Source: DAOUCV01 sp034432095
Lineage (GTDB): Bacteria > Chloroflexota > Dehalococcoidia > Dehalococcoidales > UBA2162
Length of the DNA: 13,215 nt
Assembly (NCBI GenBank): GCA_034432095.1
Contig: DAOUCV010000022.1
Coordinates: 1 to 13,215, forward strand
Direction of reading: 5' to 3'
The position numbers and the translations under genes are program-made. Each line of letters starts with the position of its first letter. The stretch's first letter is position 1. The notes beneath the pieces were generated by a model. The model was not told the DNA's origin and ran no database searches. It saw only the letters and a list, made by a program, of their open reading frames with translations. This document shows positions 1-6,264 of this stretch, in pieces.

Positions 1-86
1 GCCCCCACCGCTAATAAAATATGCGACTTAAGTTCAGGACAACTAGCCTGAGCGAAGGTTTAGCGTGGCTTTTAGATAGCTTCCGA

Positions 87-821
87 ATGTCAGCCCTTTT
101 TTCAGGGCAACTTAAATCTGGTGCCTCAAAACTGGGCTTGTCCCTTGATTCAAGGCAGCTTGAGCAGTTCCAAACCTACTACCGGGAGCTGATAAGCTGG
201 AACCAGCGGATGAACCTGACCAGGATAACGGAATACGAGGAAGTACAGATAAAGCACTTTCTCGACTCCCTCACCGTGACTTTGGCACTGAAGCAACCCA
301 CTGGCGGTAACAGCCTGCGCCTTATTGACGTCGGCACCGGCGCTGGCATACCCGGACTGCCGCTCAAAATCCTCCTGCCCGATATAAGGCTGGTACTGCT
401 TGATGCCACAGCTAAGAAAGCGACTTTTCTCTATCATATAAGAGATAGACTGGGGCTGGAGGATGTTGAGGTTGTAGTCGGTCGGGCTGAGGAGGTCGCC
501 CACCAGACTGAGTATCGGGAGAGGTTTGATGTAGTCCTTTCCCGGGGTGTTGCCCCGCTGGCAACTCTGGTAGAATTGACCCTGCCCTTCTGCACCATTG
601 GCGGCAGCTTCATTGCTCAGAAAAAGGGAGAGATTGAGCCAGAGCTCAGCCAGGCAACTAAGGCAATCAGCATTCTTGGTGGGAACCTGCGAGAGGTGAA
701 AAAGATTGAACTGGAAGAATTCACCGACGAGCGCTATTTGGTAATCATTGATAAGATAACAGTAACACCTGAAAAATACCCTCGTCGCCCCGGTATCCCT
801 GCAAAGAGACCGCTCGCTTAA
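87..821 (+). CDS. rsmG: 16S rRNA (guanine-N7) methyltransferase RsmG/GidB
   Basis: RsmG is a SAM-dependent enzyme that makes m7G in the 530 loop region of 16S rRNA in the cytoplasm. Counting from the ATG at 87, the 244-residue protein has the family N-terminus (WNQRMNLTRI near residues 38-47, then HFLDSL near 57-62), the glycine-rich SAM motif I DVGTGAGIPGLPL at 81-93, and the VLSRGVAPL block at about 150-158. The basic C-terminus (YPRRPGIPAKRPLA) also fits the family. An in-frame ATG at 21 would add 22 residues that do not resemble the family, so I prefer 87. Neither start has a clear Shine-Dalgarno sequence, so the start is uncertain while the product is not. The gene converges on the leftward leu/cim cluster, with a large palindrome starting directly after its stop codon. 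Confidence 0.93.
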   Translation: MSALFSGQLKSGASKLGLSLDSRQLEQFQTYYRELISWNQRMNLTRITEYEEVQIKHFLDSLTVTLALKQPTGGNSLRLIDVGTGAGIPGLPLKILLPDIRLVLLDATAKKATFLYHIRDRLGLEDVEVVVGRAEEVAHQTEYRERFDVVLSRGVAPLATLVELTLPFCTIGGSFIAQKKGEIEPELSQATKAISILGGNLREVKKIELEEFTDERYLVIIDKITVTPEKYPRRPGIPAKRPLA

Positions 822-822
822 T

Positions 823-882
823 TAACCTCACCCCCTTAATCCCCCTCTCCTTCAAAGGAGAGGGGGTCAGGGGGATAGGTTA
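823..882. repeat. 60-nt imperfect palindrome, repeat copy A
   Basis: The core at 841-866 is a perfect inverted repeat: 12-nt arms (CCCCCTCTCCTT and AAGGAGAGGGGG) around a central CA. Outer arms (TAACCT-CACCCCCT on the left, AGGGGGAT-AGGTTA on the right) extend the pairing to nearly 60 nt. It starts 1 nt after the rsmG stop and lies between two convergent genes, so transcripts from either side would fold it. There is no T-run after the stem on either strand, so it is not a classical intrinsic terminator. Its sequence recurs in four other gaps of this window, which marks it as a dispersed element. Confidence 0.85.
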
Positions 883-920
883 CTAAATGACCGCAGAAAG
901 CCAGTTTGAAATTAGGTTGA

Positions 921-1067
921 CTATAAGCTTGCAAGGGCAGCGAAAATTCCAAACACCAGCATGATAGGCAACACAATTACGACATATACCCCCAGATTTA
1001 TGAGCATCGTCCTCCACCACAGACTCCACACAAGACGCCAAGTCACTTTCACCTGCACTTCTTCCAT
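921..1067 (-). CDS. small single-pass membrane protein (48 aa), unknown function
   Basis: This short ORF reads from ATG at 1067 to TAG at 921. The product begins MEEVQVKVTWRLVWSLWW and continues with a hydrophobic stretch of about 25 residues (LINLGVYVVIVLPIMLVFGI, then FAALASL). That is a charged, tryptophan-rich amphipathic start followed by one likely transmembrane helix. The ATG lies 2 nt after the cimA stop, and a purine-rich Shine-Dalgarno-like sequence (GGGAAGGA) inside the end of cimA lies about 6 nt upstream, so it is placed to be translated from the cimA message. I recognise no family. The coding claim rests on the start context, the clean hydrophobic profile and the tight linkage. 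A chance ORF remains possible. Confidence 0.5.
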   Translation of the reverse strand: MEEVQVKVTWRLVWSLWWRTMLINLGVYVVIVLPIMLVFGIFAALASL

Positions 1068-1069
1068 TT

Positions 1070-2662
1070 TTATTCCTTCCCTTGATGTTTTATCAGCCAG
1101 TACTCCACGCTGTCAGCCAGTGCCAGCCAGCTAGCCTCAATGATATTGGTGGAACTGCCCACCGTCGTCCATTCCTCAACCCCATCGCTGGACTCAATAA
1201 GGACACGAACCTGTGACTCAGTGCCAGTACTTTCTTCCAAGATACGAACCTTATAGTCAACCAGCTTTACCGCCGCCAGGCTGGGATAGAACTGAAGCAA
1301 CGCTTTGCGTAGCGCTCTATCCAGGGCATTGACTGGACCGTTACCCTCGGCGGCGGTATGGATTACCTCAGTGCCTACCCTCACCTTTAGCATCGCCTCA
1401 GCCAGCATCTCCTCCATGGTTTTTTGGGTAGGCATGCGCCGCTTCTTCTCCACTACCACCATATAATCAACCAGCTCAAATGGTGGCTGGTAATCAGGCT
1501 TGGCTCGATGGAGCAGCAGTTCAAAAGAGGCTTCGGCATTCTCATAGTGAAAGCCGCGGCTCTCCAATAGCTTAACCTGCTCCAGCAGCTTCCGGGTCTC
1601 TTTAGCTTTTGAGGATAAATCTATGCCCAATTCCTTTGCCTTGTAGATGATATTATCTCTCCCGGAGATCTCAGATACCACCGTCCGCTGCCGGTTACCC
1701 ACTTTCGACGGGTCTACGTGCTGGTATGCATCAGACCATTTGGTAACTCCATCCATATGATAGCCTGCCTTGTGGCTGAAGGCACTGGCGCCTACATAGG
1801 GTAAGAACGGGTCCGGAGCCAGATTGGCTGCCTCGCTGACATAACGGGATACCTCAGTCAGCTTAGCCAATTGCTCGTCAGTAATACAATCAATACCCAT
1901 TTTTAACTTCAAATTGGGGATAATTGAACAAAGGTTGGCATTGCCACAGCGCTCACCATAGCCATTGATGGTGCCCTGAACATGGGTTACTCCTGCCTTT
2001 ACGGCCGCTAGAGTATTAGACACCGCCAGTTCGCCATCATTATGAGCGTGAATGCCCAGGGGCACCGAGGTTAGCTTCTTAGCCGCCTCAACAGCCACTG
2101 TTATCTCATCAGGCAACGCACCTCCGTTAGTGTCACAAAGCACCAGGCAATCCGCCCCGGCCTCAGCAGCTACCTCCAGGACACGCAGAGAGTAGCTAGG
2201 ATTAGACCGAAAACCATCAAAGAAGTGCTCAGCATCAAAGAAGACGGTAAGTCCCTTTGACTTGAGGTACCTTATGGAATCGGCAATCATGCTGAGATTC
2301 TCCTCAAGGGTGGTCTTGAGCACCCGGGCAACCTGAAGGTCGGAGCTCTTGCCGACGATGGTGGCAATCCTGACCCCAGCATTAACCAGCATGACAAGAT
2401 TGTTATCTTCTTCTGCCTTAAGCCCAATCCGCCGGGTGCTGCCAAAAACGGCAATCTCCGCTCTCTTCAGAGAAAGGTCTCTCGCCCTCTCGAAAAATTC
2501 GGCATCCCTGGGATTGGAGCCAGGCCAGCCGCCTTCGATATAGTGAATACCCAACTCATCAAGTTTGCGAGCGATGTTTAGCTTATCAACCACCGAGAAA
2601 GAGATGCCCTCTCCCTGTGCCCCATCCCTGAGTGTAGTATCATAAAGCTGGACTGATGGCAT
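1070..2662 (-). CDS. cimA: (R)-citramalate synthase
   Basis: CimA condenses acetyl-CoA and pyruvate to (R)-citramalate, the entry to the threonine-independent route to 2-oxobutyrate and isoleucine. The 530-residue protein has the DRE-TIM catalytic barrel: YDTTLRDGAQGEG at residues 7-19, IEGGWPGSNPRD near 42-53, the metal-binding HxH (H205, H207 in GIHAHNDGELAVSN), and NGYGERCGNANL shortly after. The second half carries the LeuA-type allosteric dimer domain (from about residue 395), normally the site of isoleucine feedback. The EGGWPGSNP signature and the length fit the CimA branch rather than 2-isopropylmalate synthase. The start is fixed by GGAGG at the end of leuB, 6 nt before the ATG. It lies 2 nt after the leuB stop, so the two are translationally linked. 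Confidence 0.93.
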   Translation of the reverse strand: MPSVQLYDTTLRDGAQGEGISFSVVDKLNIARKLDELGIHYIEGGWPGSNPRDAEFFERARDLSLKRAEIAVFGSTRRIGLKAEEDNNLVMLVNAGVRIATIVGKSSDLQVARVLKTTLEENLSMIADSIRYLKSKGLTVFFDAEHFFDGFRSNPSYSLRVLEVAAEAGADCLVLCDTNGGALPDEITVAVEAAKKLTSVPLGIHAHNDGELAVSNTLAAVKAGVTHVQGTINGYGERCGNANLCSIIPNLKLKMGIDCITDEQLAKLTEVSRYVSEAANLAPDPFLPYVGASAFSHKAGYHMDGVTKWSDAYQHVDPSKVGNRQRTVVSEISGRDNIIYKAKELGIDLSSKAKETRKLLEQVKLLESRGFHYENAEASFELLLHRAKPDYQPPFELVDYMVVVEKKRRMPTQKTMEEMLAEAMLKVRVGTEVIHTAAEGNGPVNALDRALRKALLQFYPSLAAVKLVDYKVRILEESTGTESQVRVLIESSDGVEEWTTVGSSTNIIEASWLALADSVEYWLIKHQGKE

Positions 2663-2664
2663 TA

Positions 2665-3759
2665 TTAGCCTCCTGCCTTTCTAGCAATTAAATCCCCCAT
2701 CTCCTTCGTCCCCACCTTTGTCTTCCCTTCACTCATTATATCATAAGTGCGATAGCCTTCGTTTAACACCTCCTCAACCGCCACCTCAATAGCCTGTGCC
2801 TCCTTTGTCAAGCCTAAAGAGTAGCGTAGCATCATGGCGACGCTGAGAATGACGGCTATCGGGTTGGCCATATTCAGTCCAGCACGCCGTGGCGCACTAC
2901 CATGAATGGGCTCGTATAGACCAAATATCCTGACCCCTTCCTGCGGCACTCCGGCGAGACTGGCTGAGGGCAACATGCCCATGGAGCCAGCCAGCATTGA
3001 TGCCTCATCGGTGAGAATATCACCAAAGGTATTTTCGGTCACCAGCACATCAAGATACCTGGGATTCTGGATAAGGCGCATAGCGCAGGCATCAACCAGC
3101 ATATGCTCCAGTTCTACATCAGGATAGTCTTTAGCTACCTCAGTAGCCACCTGGCGCCATAGACGGGAGGACTCAAGTACATTGGCTTTATCCACCGAGA
3201 TGAGTTTCCTGCGCCGACCTCGCGCCAGTTCAAAGCCGACCCTGACAATACGCTCGATTTCCTGCTCAGAATAAGCCATTGAATCGATAGCCCGTCTGCC
3301 CCTGGATGTCTGCCATCGCCTCTTGGGTTTGCCAAAGTAGAGACCACCGGTCAGCTCACGAACGAAGATTAAGTCAACCCCTTTGACAATCTCTGGCTTC
3401 AGGTTAGTGGAGTCAACAAGTACCGAAAAAACCTTGACCGGACGCAGGTTGGCAAAGAGCCCCAGCCCCTTCCGCAACGCCAGCAGTCCATCTTCAGGAC
3501 GCACCCTAGCCAGGGGGTCGTCCCACTTAGGGCCACCTACGGCACCAAGCAGTACCGCATCACTCTTCCGGCACATTTTGAGAGTTTCTTTAGTCAGTGC
3601 TTCTCCCGTCTCGTCAATGGCGATTCCCCCAACCAGCCCGTAGTGCAGGTCAAACCTGTGCCCAAACCTTTCGCCTACTGCCTGTAAGACCTTGACTCCT
3701 TCAGCCGTAACCTCGGGACCGATACCGTCACCGGGTAGCACCGCCAGATTAAATTGCAC
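2665..3759 (-). CDS. leuB: 3-isopropylmalate dehydrogenase (also acts on 3-methylmalate in the citramalate route)
   Basis: LeuB is an NAD-dependent beta-decarboxylating dehydrogenase. It oxidises 3-isopropylmalate in leucine synthesis and, beside CimA, erythro-3-methylmalate to 2-oxobutyrate. The 364-residue sequence has the usual order of family blocks: LPGDGIGPEV near the N-terminus, LLGAVGGPKWD, LRKGLGLFANLRPVK (substrate arginines), ELTGGLYFGKPKR, the DKANVLESSRLWR block with the catalytic lysine, TENTFGDILTDEASMLAGSMGMLPSASL (metal-binding aspartates) and EPIHGSAP, the NAD-binding loop. The start is a GTG with AAGGAGGG 6 nt upstream, which settles it. It is followed closely by cimA. It is separated from the upstream leuD by 211 bp of repeat sequence, which is unusual inside such a cluster. 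Confidence 0.95.
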   Translation of the reverse strand: MQFNLAVLPGDGIGPEVTAEGVKVLQAVGERFGHRFDLHYGLVGGIAIDETGEALTKETLKMCRKSDAVLLGAVGGPKWDDPLARVRPEDGLLALRKGLGLFANLRPVKVFSVLVDSTNLKPEIVKGVDLIFVRELTGGLYFGKPKRRWQTSRGRRAIDSMAYSEQEIERIVRVGFELARGRRRKLISVDKANVLESSRLWRQVATEVAKDYPDVELEHMLVDACAMRLIQNPRYLDVLVTENTFGDILTDEASMLAGSMGMLPSASLAGVPQEGVRIFGLYEPIHGSAPRRAGLNMANPIAVILSVAMMLRYSLGLTKEAQAIEVAVEEVLNEGYRTYDIMSEGKTKVGTKEMGDLIARKAGG

Positions 3760-3780
3760 TCTAAACCCTCCTTAATTTGT

Positions 3781-3830
3781 TAACCTCGCCACCTATATCC
3801 CTCCTCTCCTCGCAGAGGAAAGGAGGGAAA
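3781..3830. repeat. palindromic repeat copy C
   Basis: A hairpin lies at 3799-3827: CCCTCCT pairs with AGGAGGG, and inside it TCCT pairs with AGGA, with one C-A mismatch and a 5-nt loop. The left flank TAACCTCGCCACCTATA resembles the outer arms of copies A and D. It lies about 20 nt upstream of the leuB ribosome binding site. It is more diverged than copies A and E, so it is a likely but decayed member of the family. Confidence 0.6.
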
Positions 3831-3855
3831 GTCCCTCTTTAACACCCTATGGACT

Positions 3856-3977
3856 AGCGAGGCTTCGCTCCCCTTTGACTCTCCTCCAGTAAGTCCAAGA
3901 GGGACTAATGCCCTTCTTTAAAAAATTCCTCCCTTCCTTTTCCAAGAGAAGGGGGGGGCAGGCGGATGGGTTACATC
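3856..3977. repeat. composite repeat: two small hairpins plus palindromic copy D
   Basis: Three hairpins follow one another: AGCGA/TCGCT at 3856-3869; AAGAGGG paired with CCC-TCTT at 3897-3918 with one bulge; and copy D at 3928-3956, where CCTCCCTTC pairs with GAAGGGGGG and an inner CTT/AAG leaves a TTCC loop. The flank GCGGATGGGTTAC matches the flanks of copies A and E. The order hairpin, A-rich spacer, C/T-G/A palindrome is the same as at 9966-10045 near proC, so this is a composite unit and not chance hairpins. Its right edge overlaps the leuD stop codon at 3971-3973. Confidence 0.65.
3920..3956 (-). terminator. possible intrinsic terminator or attenuator between leuD and leuB
   Basis: On the minus strand, after the leuD stop, the copy D stem (3956 to 3928) is followed by AATTTTTTA (3927 to 3919). 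A G/C-rich stem plus a T-run has the form of an intrinsic terminator and could reduce read-through from leuD into leuB-cimA. The stem has an A bulge and G-T pairs, so its strength is unclear. It may be a by-product of the repeat. Confidence 0.4.
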
Positions 3978-4465
3978 TTACCTAATCTCTTCTTAGTATA
4001 TTCAATAAGCCCGCCAGAGGCAATAAGCTCAGCCATAAAATCAGGGTAGGGCTTAGCGGTGAATGTTTGACCATTATTCAGATTTTTAATTCTGCCGGTA
4101 GATAAATCCACCTCTACTAGGTCACCCACCTGTAGGCTATCCGGGGCGTCCTCACACTCAAGCAAGGGCAAGCCAATATTTATGGCGTTGCGGAAGAAGA
4201 TGCGGGCAAAGCTCTTGGCTATTATGCAGGAGATACCTGCCGCCTTGATTGCCAGCGGAGCGTGCTCCCGTGAAGAGCCACAGCCAAAGTTGGTGGTTGC
4301 CACGATAACATCCCCACCCTTGACCCGGGACACGAACTCAGGGTCTATATCCTCCATACAGTGCTTCGCCAGCTCATCAGGCTCCGATAGATAAAGGTAA
4401 CGAGCCGGGATAATCACATCGGTATTAATATCCGCCCCGTATTTATGGACGTTGCCTTCTAACAT
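3971..4465 (-). CDS. leuD: 3-isopropylmalate/(R)-citramalate isomerase small subunit
   Basis: LeuD is the swivel-domain subunit of the aconitase-type isomerase. With LeuC, which carries the 4Fe-4S cluster, it interconverts 2- and 3-isopropylmalate, and citramalate and 3-methylmalate in the CimA pathway. At 164 residues it is the short archaeal/HacB-like form, not the roughly 200-residue enterobacterial form. Visible blocks are KYGADINTDVIIPARYL (8-24), the specificity-loop region YLYLSEPDELA (23-33) and NFGCGSSREHAP (59-70), the swivel signature. The start ATG follows AAGGAGA by 7 nt. The partner leuC is not adjacent and not elsewhere in the window. The sequence upstream instead holds a hicAB relict. 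Downstream leuB and cimA are on the same strand. Confidence 0.93.
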   Translation of the reverse strand: MLEGNVHKYGADINTDVIIPARYLYLSEPDELAKHCMEDIDPEFVSRVKGGDVIVATTNFGCGSSREHAPLAIKAAGISCIIAKSFARIFFRNAINIGLPLLECEDAPDSLQVGDLVEVDLSTGRIKNLNNGQTFTAKPYPDFMAELIASGGLIEYTKKRLGKM

Positions 4466-4481
4466 AAACCAATCTCCTTGT

Positions 4482-4604
4482 TTAAAGTTTTCGGGGGTAA
4501 TACTTGCTTTTTAGACCTCGATATGCTTCGGTACACGACGAAGGTTCAGGAACAGGCAGAGTAGTTACCTTGGCTTTTCCAAAGATTACAAGATATTCCC
4601 GCAT
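4482..4604 (-). pseudogene. hicB antitoxin remnant (frameshifted, truncated)
   Basis: From ATG at 4604 the reading begins MREYLVIFGKAK, matching the common start of HicB antitoxins. Intact HicB continues with a GNYSAY-VPDLPGC-type stretch. Here GNYSAC appears only after a shift of reading frame, and the original frame then resumes with VPEPSSCTEA, a degraded form of VPDLPGCVATG. The frame stops at 4482 after 40 codons, so the rest of the antitoxin is lost. The ATG lies 3 nt after the hicA remnant stop, the normal hicA-hicB layout. The HicB match is from memory of the family, with no search run. Confidence 0.7.
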
Positions 4605-4607
4605 AAT

Positions 4608-4712
4608 TCACCTCTTTAGTTGCATCTGCTTCAAAATGCCATTTGGTGTCCCCGGTGCTACATGGTACCAGCCACCATCCTCAATCATCCCGATTATATC
4701 ACGAACCACCAC
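4608..4712 (-). pseudogene. hicA toxin remnant with internal deletion
   Basis: Reading leftward from about 4712 gives VVVRDIIGMIEDGGWYHV, which matches the N-terminal half of HicA mRNA interferases (typically M-K-V-R-E-V-I-R-M-I-E-D-D-G-W-Y). It jumps directly to APGTPNGILKQMQLKR and a stop at 4608, matching the HicA C-terminus (APGTLNSILKQAGLKR type). The middle, about 20-25 residues with the GSH catalytic histidine region and the basic strand, is missing. No ATG remains at the 5' end, and repeat copy B lies just upstream. The product could not be an active toxin. In-frame deletion and start loss show long decay. Confidence 0.72.
4693..4701 (-). promoter_or_regulatory. perfect extended -10 motif inside the hicA remnant
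   Basis: The minus strand reads TG-A-TATAAT (4701 to 4693), a perfect extended -10 element. No good -35 is seen at the usual distance. It overlaps the codons for R-D-I-I of the hicA relict, so it may be coding coincidence. It is the best promoter-like sequence upstream of leuD and would give a leader of about 220 nt. Confidence 0.3.
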
Positions 4713-4724
4713 CAAAGTTATTTA

Positions 4725-4770
4725 TTAACCCTCTCTCCTTTTAAGGAGGGGGTAAAGGGGATAGGATTCC
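4725..4770. repeat. palindromic repeat copy B
   Basis: The arms CCTCTCTCCTT and AAGGAGGGGG pair around a TT centre (about 4731-4752, 10 pairs with two G-T). They are followed by TAAAGGGGATAGGATT, which matches the right flank of copies A and E. The unit ends 4 nt short of the stop codon of the cysteine-cluster gene and lies directly upstream of the hicA remnant. Confidence 0.75.
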
Positions 4771-4774
4771 TTGG

Positions 4775-5404
4775 CTATAACTCTATTACCAGCTCGGGGC
4801 TGTTCCTTCTCACCTCTCTAAGGGCAGCTTTAATCAGGTCTTTACCATAATCACAGTTAGCCTTAATTGCAAGATATGTATCATCGCCGGTAAAGATAAC
4901 TGGGTATACCTCGCAAACAACGGGTCTTACCGGATAGACCTGGCATTCTTTTAAGTTCTCATCGTAGAACGGGCAGGGCAGAGGCAGCCACCTGGTAATA
5001 GCCAACCGATTCGGTGCGAACGGATGGGGCGCGACTTTGCCATTAGCTGTCTTCTCCTTTAATGTTTCAAACGGTAAATTGAGATAGTTGGCAATTGATT
5101 TTAGTTCATCGTTAAATACTTCCACCCCCGGGCTTTCGGGGTTCAGCGGGTTAGGTATACAGCATCCGCCGCATCTTCGGCACTCGGCATAGGCAAGAAT
5201 CTTCCACACATTATGAGGAGTGCAGGGTATAGGTATATTGAGCGATATATCATCTTCGCCTAATGCCTTTAAGAGTTTATCCATATCAGAACCATCTAGA
5301 GCTAGCAGATTGTTACCTCTAAGGTACAATAATCCGTATTTTGCTAAATCAAGGCTGTTAATTTCTTCAGGTTGTTGCATCATATCTGGCATAGGCAGAC
5401 TCAA
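4775..5404 (-). CDS. YkgJ-family cysteine cluster protein
   Basis: The 209-residue protein carries the CxxCGGCC cluster of the YkgJ/Fli-B-like family (Cys75, 78, 81, 82) and later cysteines at 144, 154, 164 (in CPFYDENLKEC and YPVRPVVCEVYP) and 184. Together these would bind zinc or an Fe-S cluster. The molecular function of the family is not established. There is no signal peptide or membrane segment, so it should be cytoplasmic. The first 60 residues are outside the recognisable domain. The start is unsure: a TTG at 5404 with weak AAGGG about 14 nt upstream, or the in-frame ATG at 5392. It lies 35 nt downstream of the CoA-transferase beta subunit and on the same strand, so it is probably in the same operon. 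Confidence 0.8.
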   Translation of the reverse strand: MSLPMPDMMQQPEEINSLDLAKYGLLYLRGNNLLALDGSDMDKLLKALGEDDISLNIPIPCTPHNVWKILAYAECRRCGGCCIPNPLNPESPGVEVFNDELKSIANYLNLPFETLKEKTANGKVAPHPFAPNRLAITRWLPLPCPFYDENLKECQVYPVRPVVCEVYPVIFTGDDTYLAIKANCDYGKDLIKAALREVRRNSPELVIEL

Positions 5405-5439
5405 TCATTTTGCTGGCACCCTTACAAGGTTCACAGGGC

Positions 5440-6264
5440 TCAGTCTATATCCTCCTCTGGTCCTGCCAAAGCACGTCTACCACCAGCCCATAATCCTTGT
5501 GGGTCAACCTTTTCCCGAAGTACCCGTAGCTCTTCCTCAGTAGGGGGCTGAGTATCACCGAAGTCTGAGGCCAGCTTGATGTCCCAGCCGACCTCGGCTT
5601 TAACCTGGTCTAGGGTCACCCCCACGCCACGATGAATCGATTTCAGTACCATCTCCCTGTCTTCAAATACGTATATACCCAGGTTAGTGATTACCGCCGA
5701 GGGGCCGGTATTCGGTGGCAGTCCCAGTTCTTCCCTCCTCCCCGGTTTCCCATCCAGATATCCCGGGCAGGTGACAAAGTCAACCTTCTCCGGGAATCTC
5801 CGTTTACTCTGCCTTAAGATAATGATAGTATTCTGGCAGAAGCTCATGACATCATTGGCACCCCCACTCCCGGGCCACCGGTGTACTGGATTGTAGTAAT
5901 CGCCGACGACTGTATCATTTACATTGCCGTACCTGTCTATCTGCCCGGCACCCAAAAACCCCTTGTTGACATAGCCAGCCTGCCCCAGATAGTTTATATA
6001 GTATAAACTGCACAACTGGTCAGCCATAGTTTGCGTTCCGAGCGTGTCGGTGCCTCTCGGCAATGCAAAGAGACTTTTTCTGACGGTGCCGTTTTGAATG
6101 ACGACAGTACAGTTAGGAGCATGAGTATTTTTGGCTAATACCGTCGCCAGCATGGGGAGTCCTGTGCCGACATATAAAACGTCCGTGTCCTTAATGTGGC
6201 GAGCCGCGGAGACAACCATCTGGTCAGCAGCGGTATAACCGGCACCTTTTTCATCTTGAGTCAT
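5440..6264 (-). CDS. CoA-transferase family beta subunit (IpdB/GctB-like)
   Basis: This is a 274-residue beta subunit of a heteromeric class I CoA-transferase-like enzyme. Family features include VLYVGTGLPMLATVLAK (29-45), GAGQIDRYGNVN in the middle, the SGGANDVMSF glycine-rich loop, VITNLGIYVFE and SIHRGVTLD-type sequence near the C-terminus. The layout resembles IpdB of steroid ring degradation and the glutaconate CoA-transferase B subunit. In classical enzymes a catalytic glutamate sits in an E-S/N-G motif. Here the corresponding place reads VIQNGTV, with Gln57. If that alignment is right, the protein may not do ordinary CoA transfer. The ATG overlaps the stop of the alpha subunit (ATGA), with GGAGGCGGC upstream. 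The substrate cannot be assigned. Confidence 0.85.
   Translation of the reverse strand: MTQDEKGAGYTAADQMVVSAARHIKDTDVLYVGTGLPMLATVLAKNTHAPNCTVVIQNGTVRKSLFALPRGTDTLGTQTMADQLCSLYYINYLGQAGYVNKGFLGAGQIDRYGNVNDTVVGDYYNPVHRWPGSGGANDVMSFCQNTIIILRQSKRRFPEKVDFVTCPGYLDGKPGRREELGLPPNTGPSAVITNLGIYVFEDREMVLKSIHRGVGVTLDQVKAEVGWDIKLASDFGDTQPPTEEELRVLREKVDPQGLWAGGRRALAGPEEDID

Noticed and set aside
150..503. Open frame of 117 codons antisense to rsmG
   Set aside because: It lies wholly inside a clearly coding gene, resembles no family and has no ribosome binding site context of note.
841..866. Palindrome A as an intrinsic terminator for rsmG or the cimA cluster
   Set aside because: The stem is strong, but neither strand has a T-run after it. 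Membership in a dispersed family explains it better.
4504..4850. Two overlapping plus-strand open frames in the leuD upstream gap
   Set aside because: Their peptides look like no protein, and the minus strand of the same bases reads as hicA and hicB remnants, which is the better explanation.
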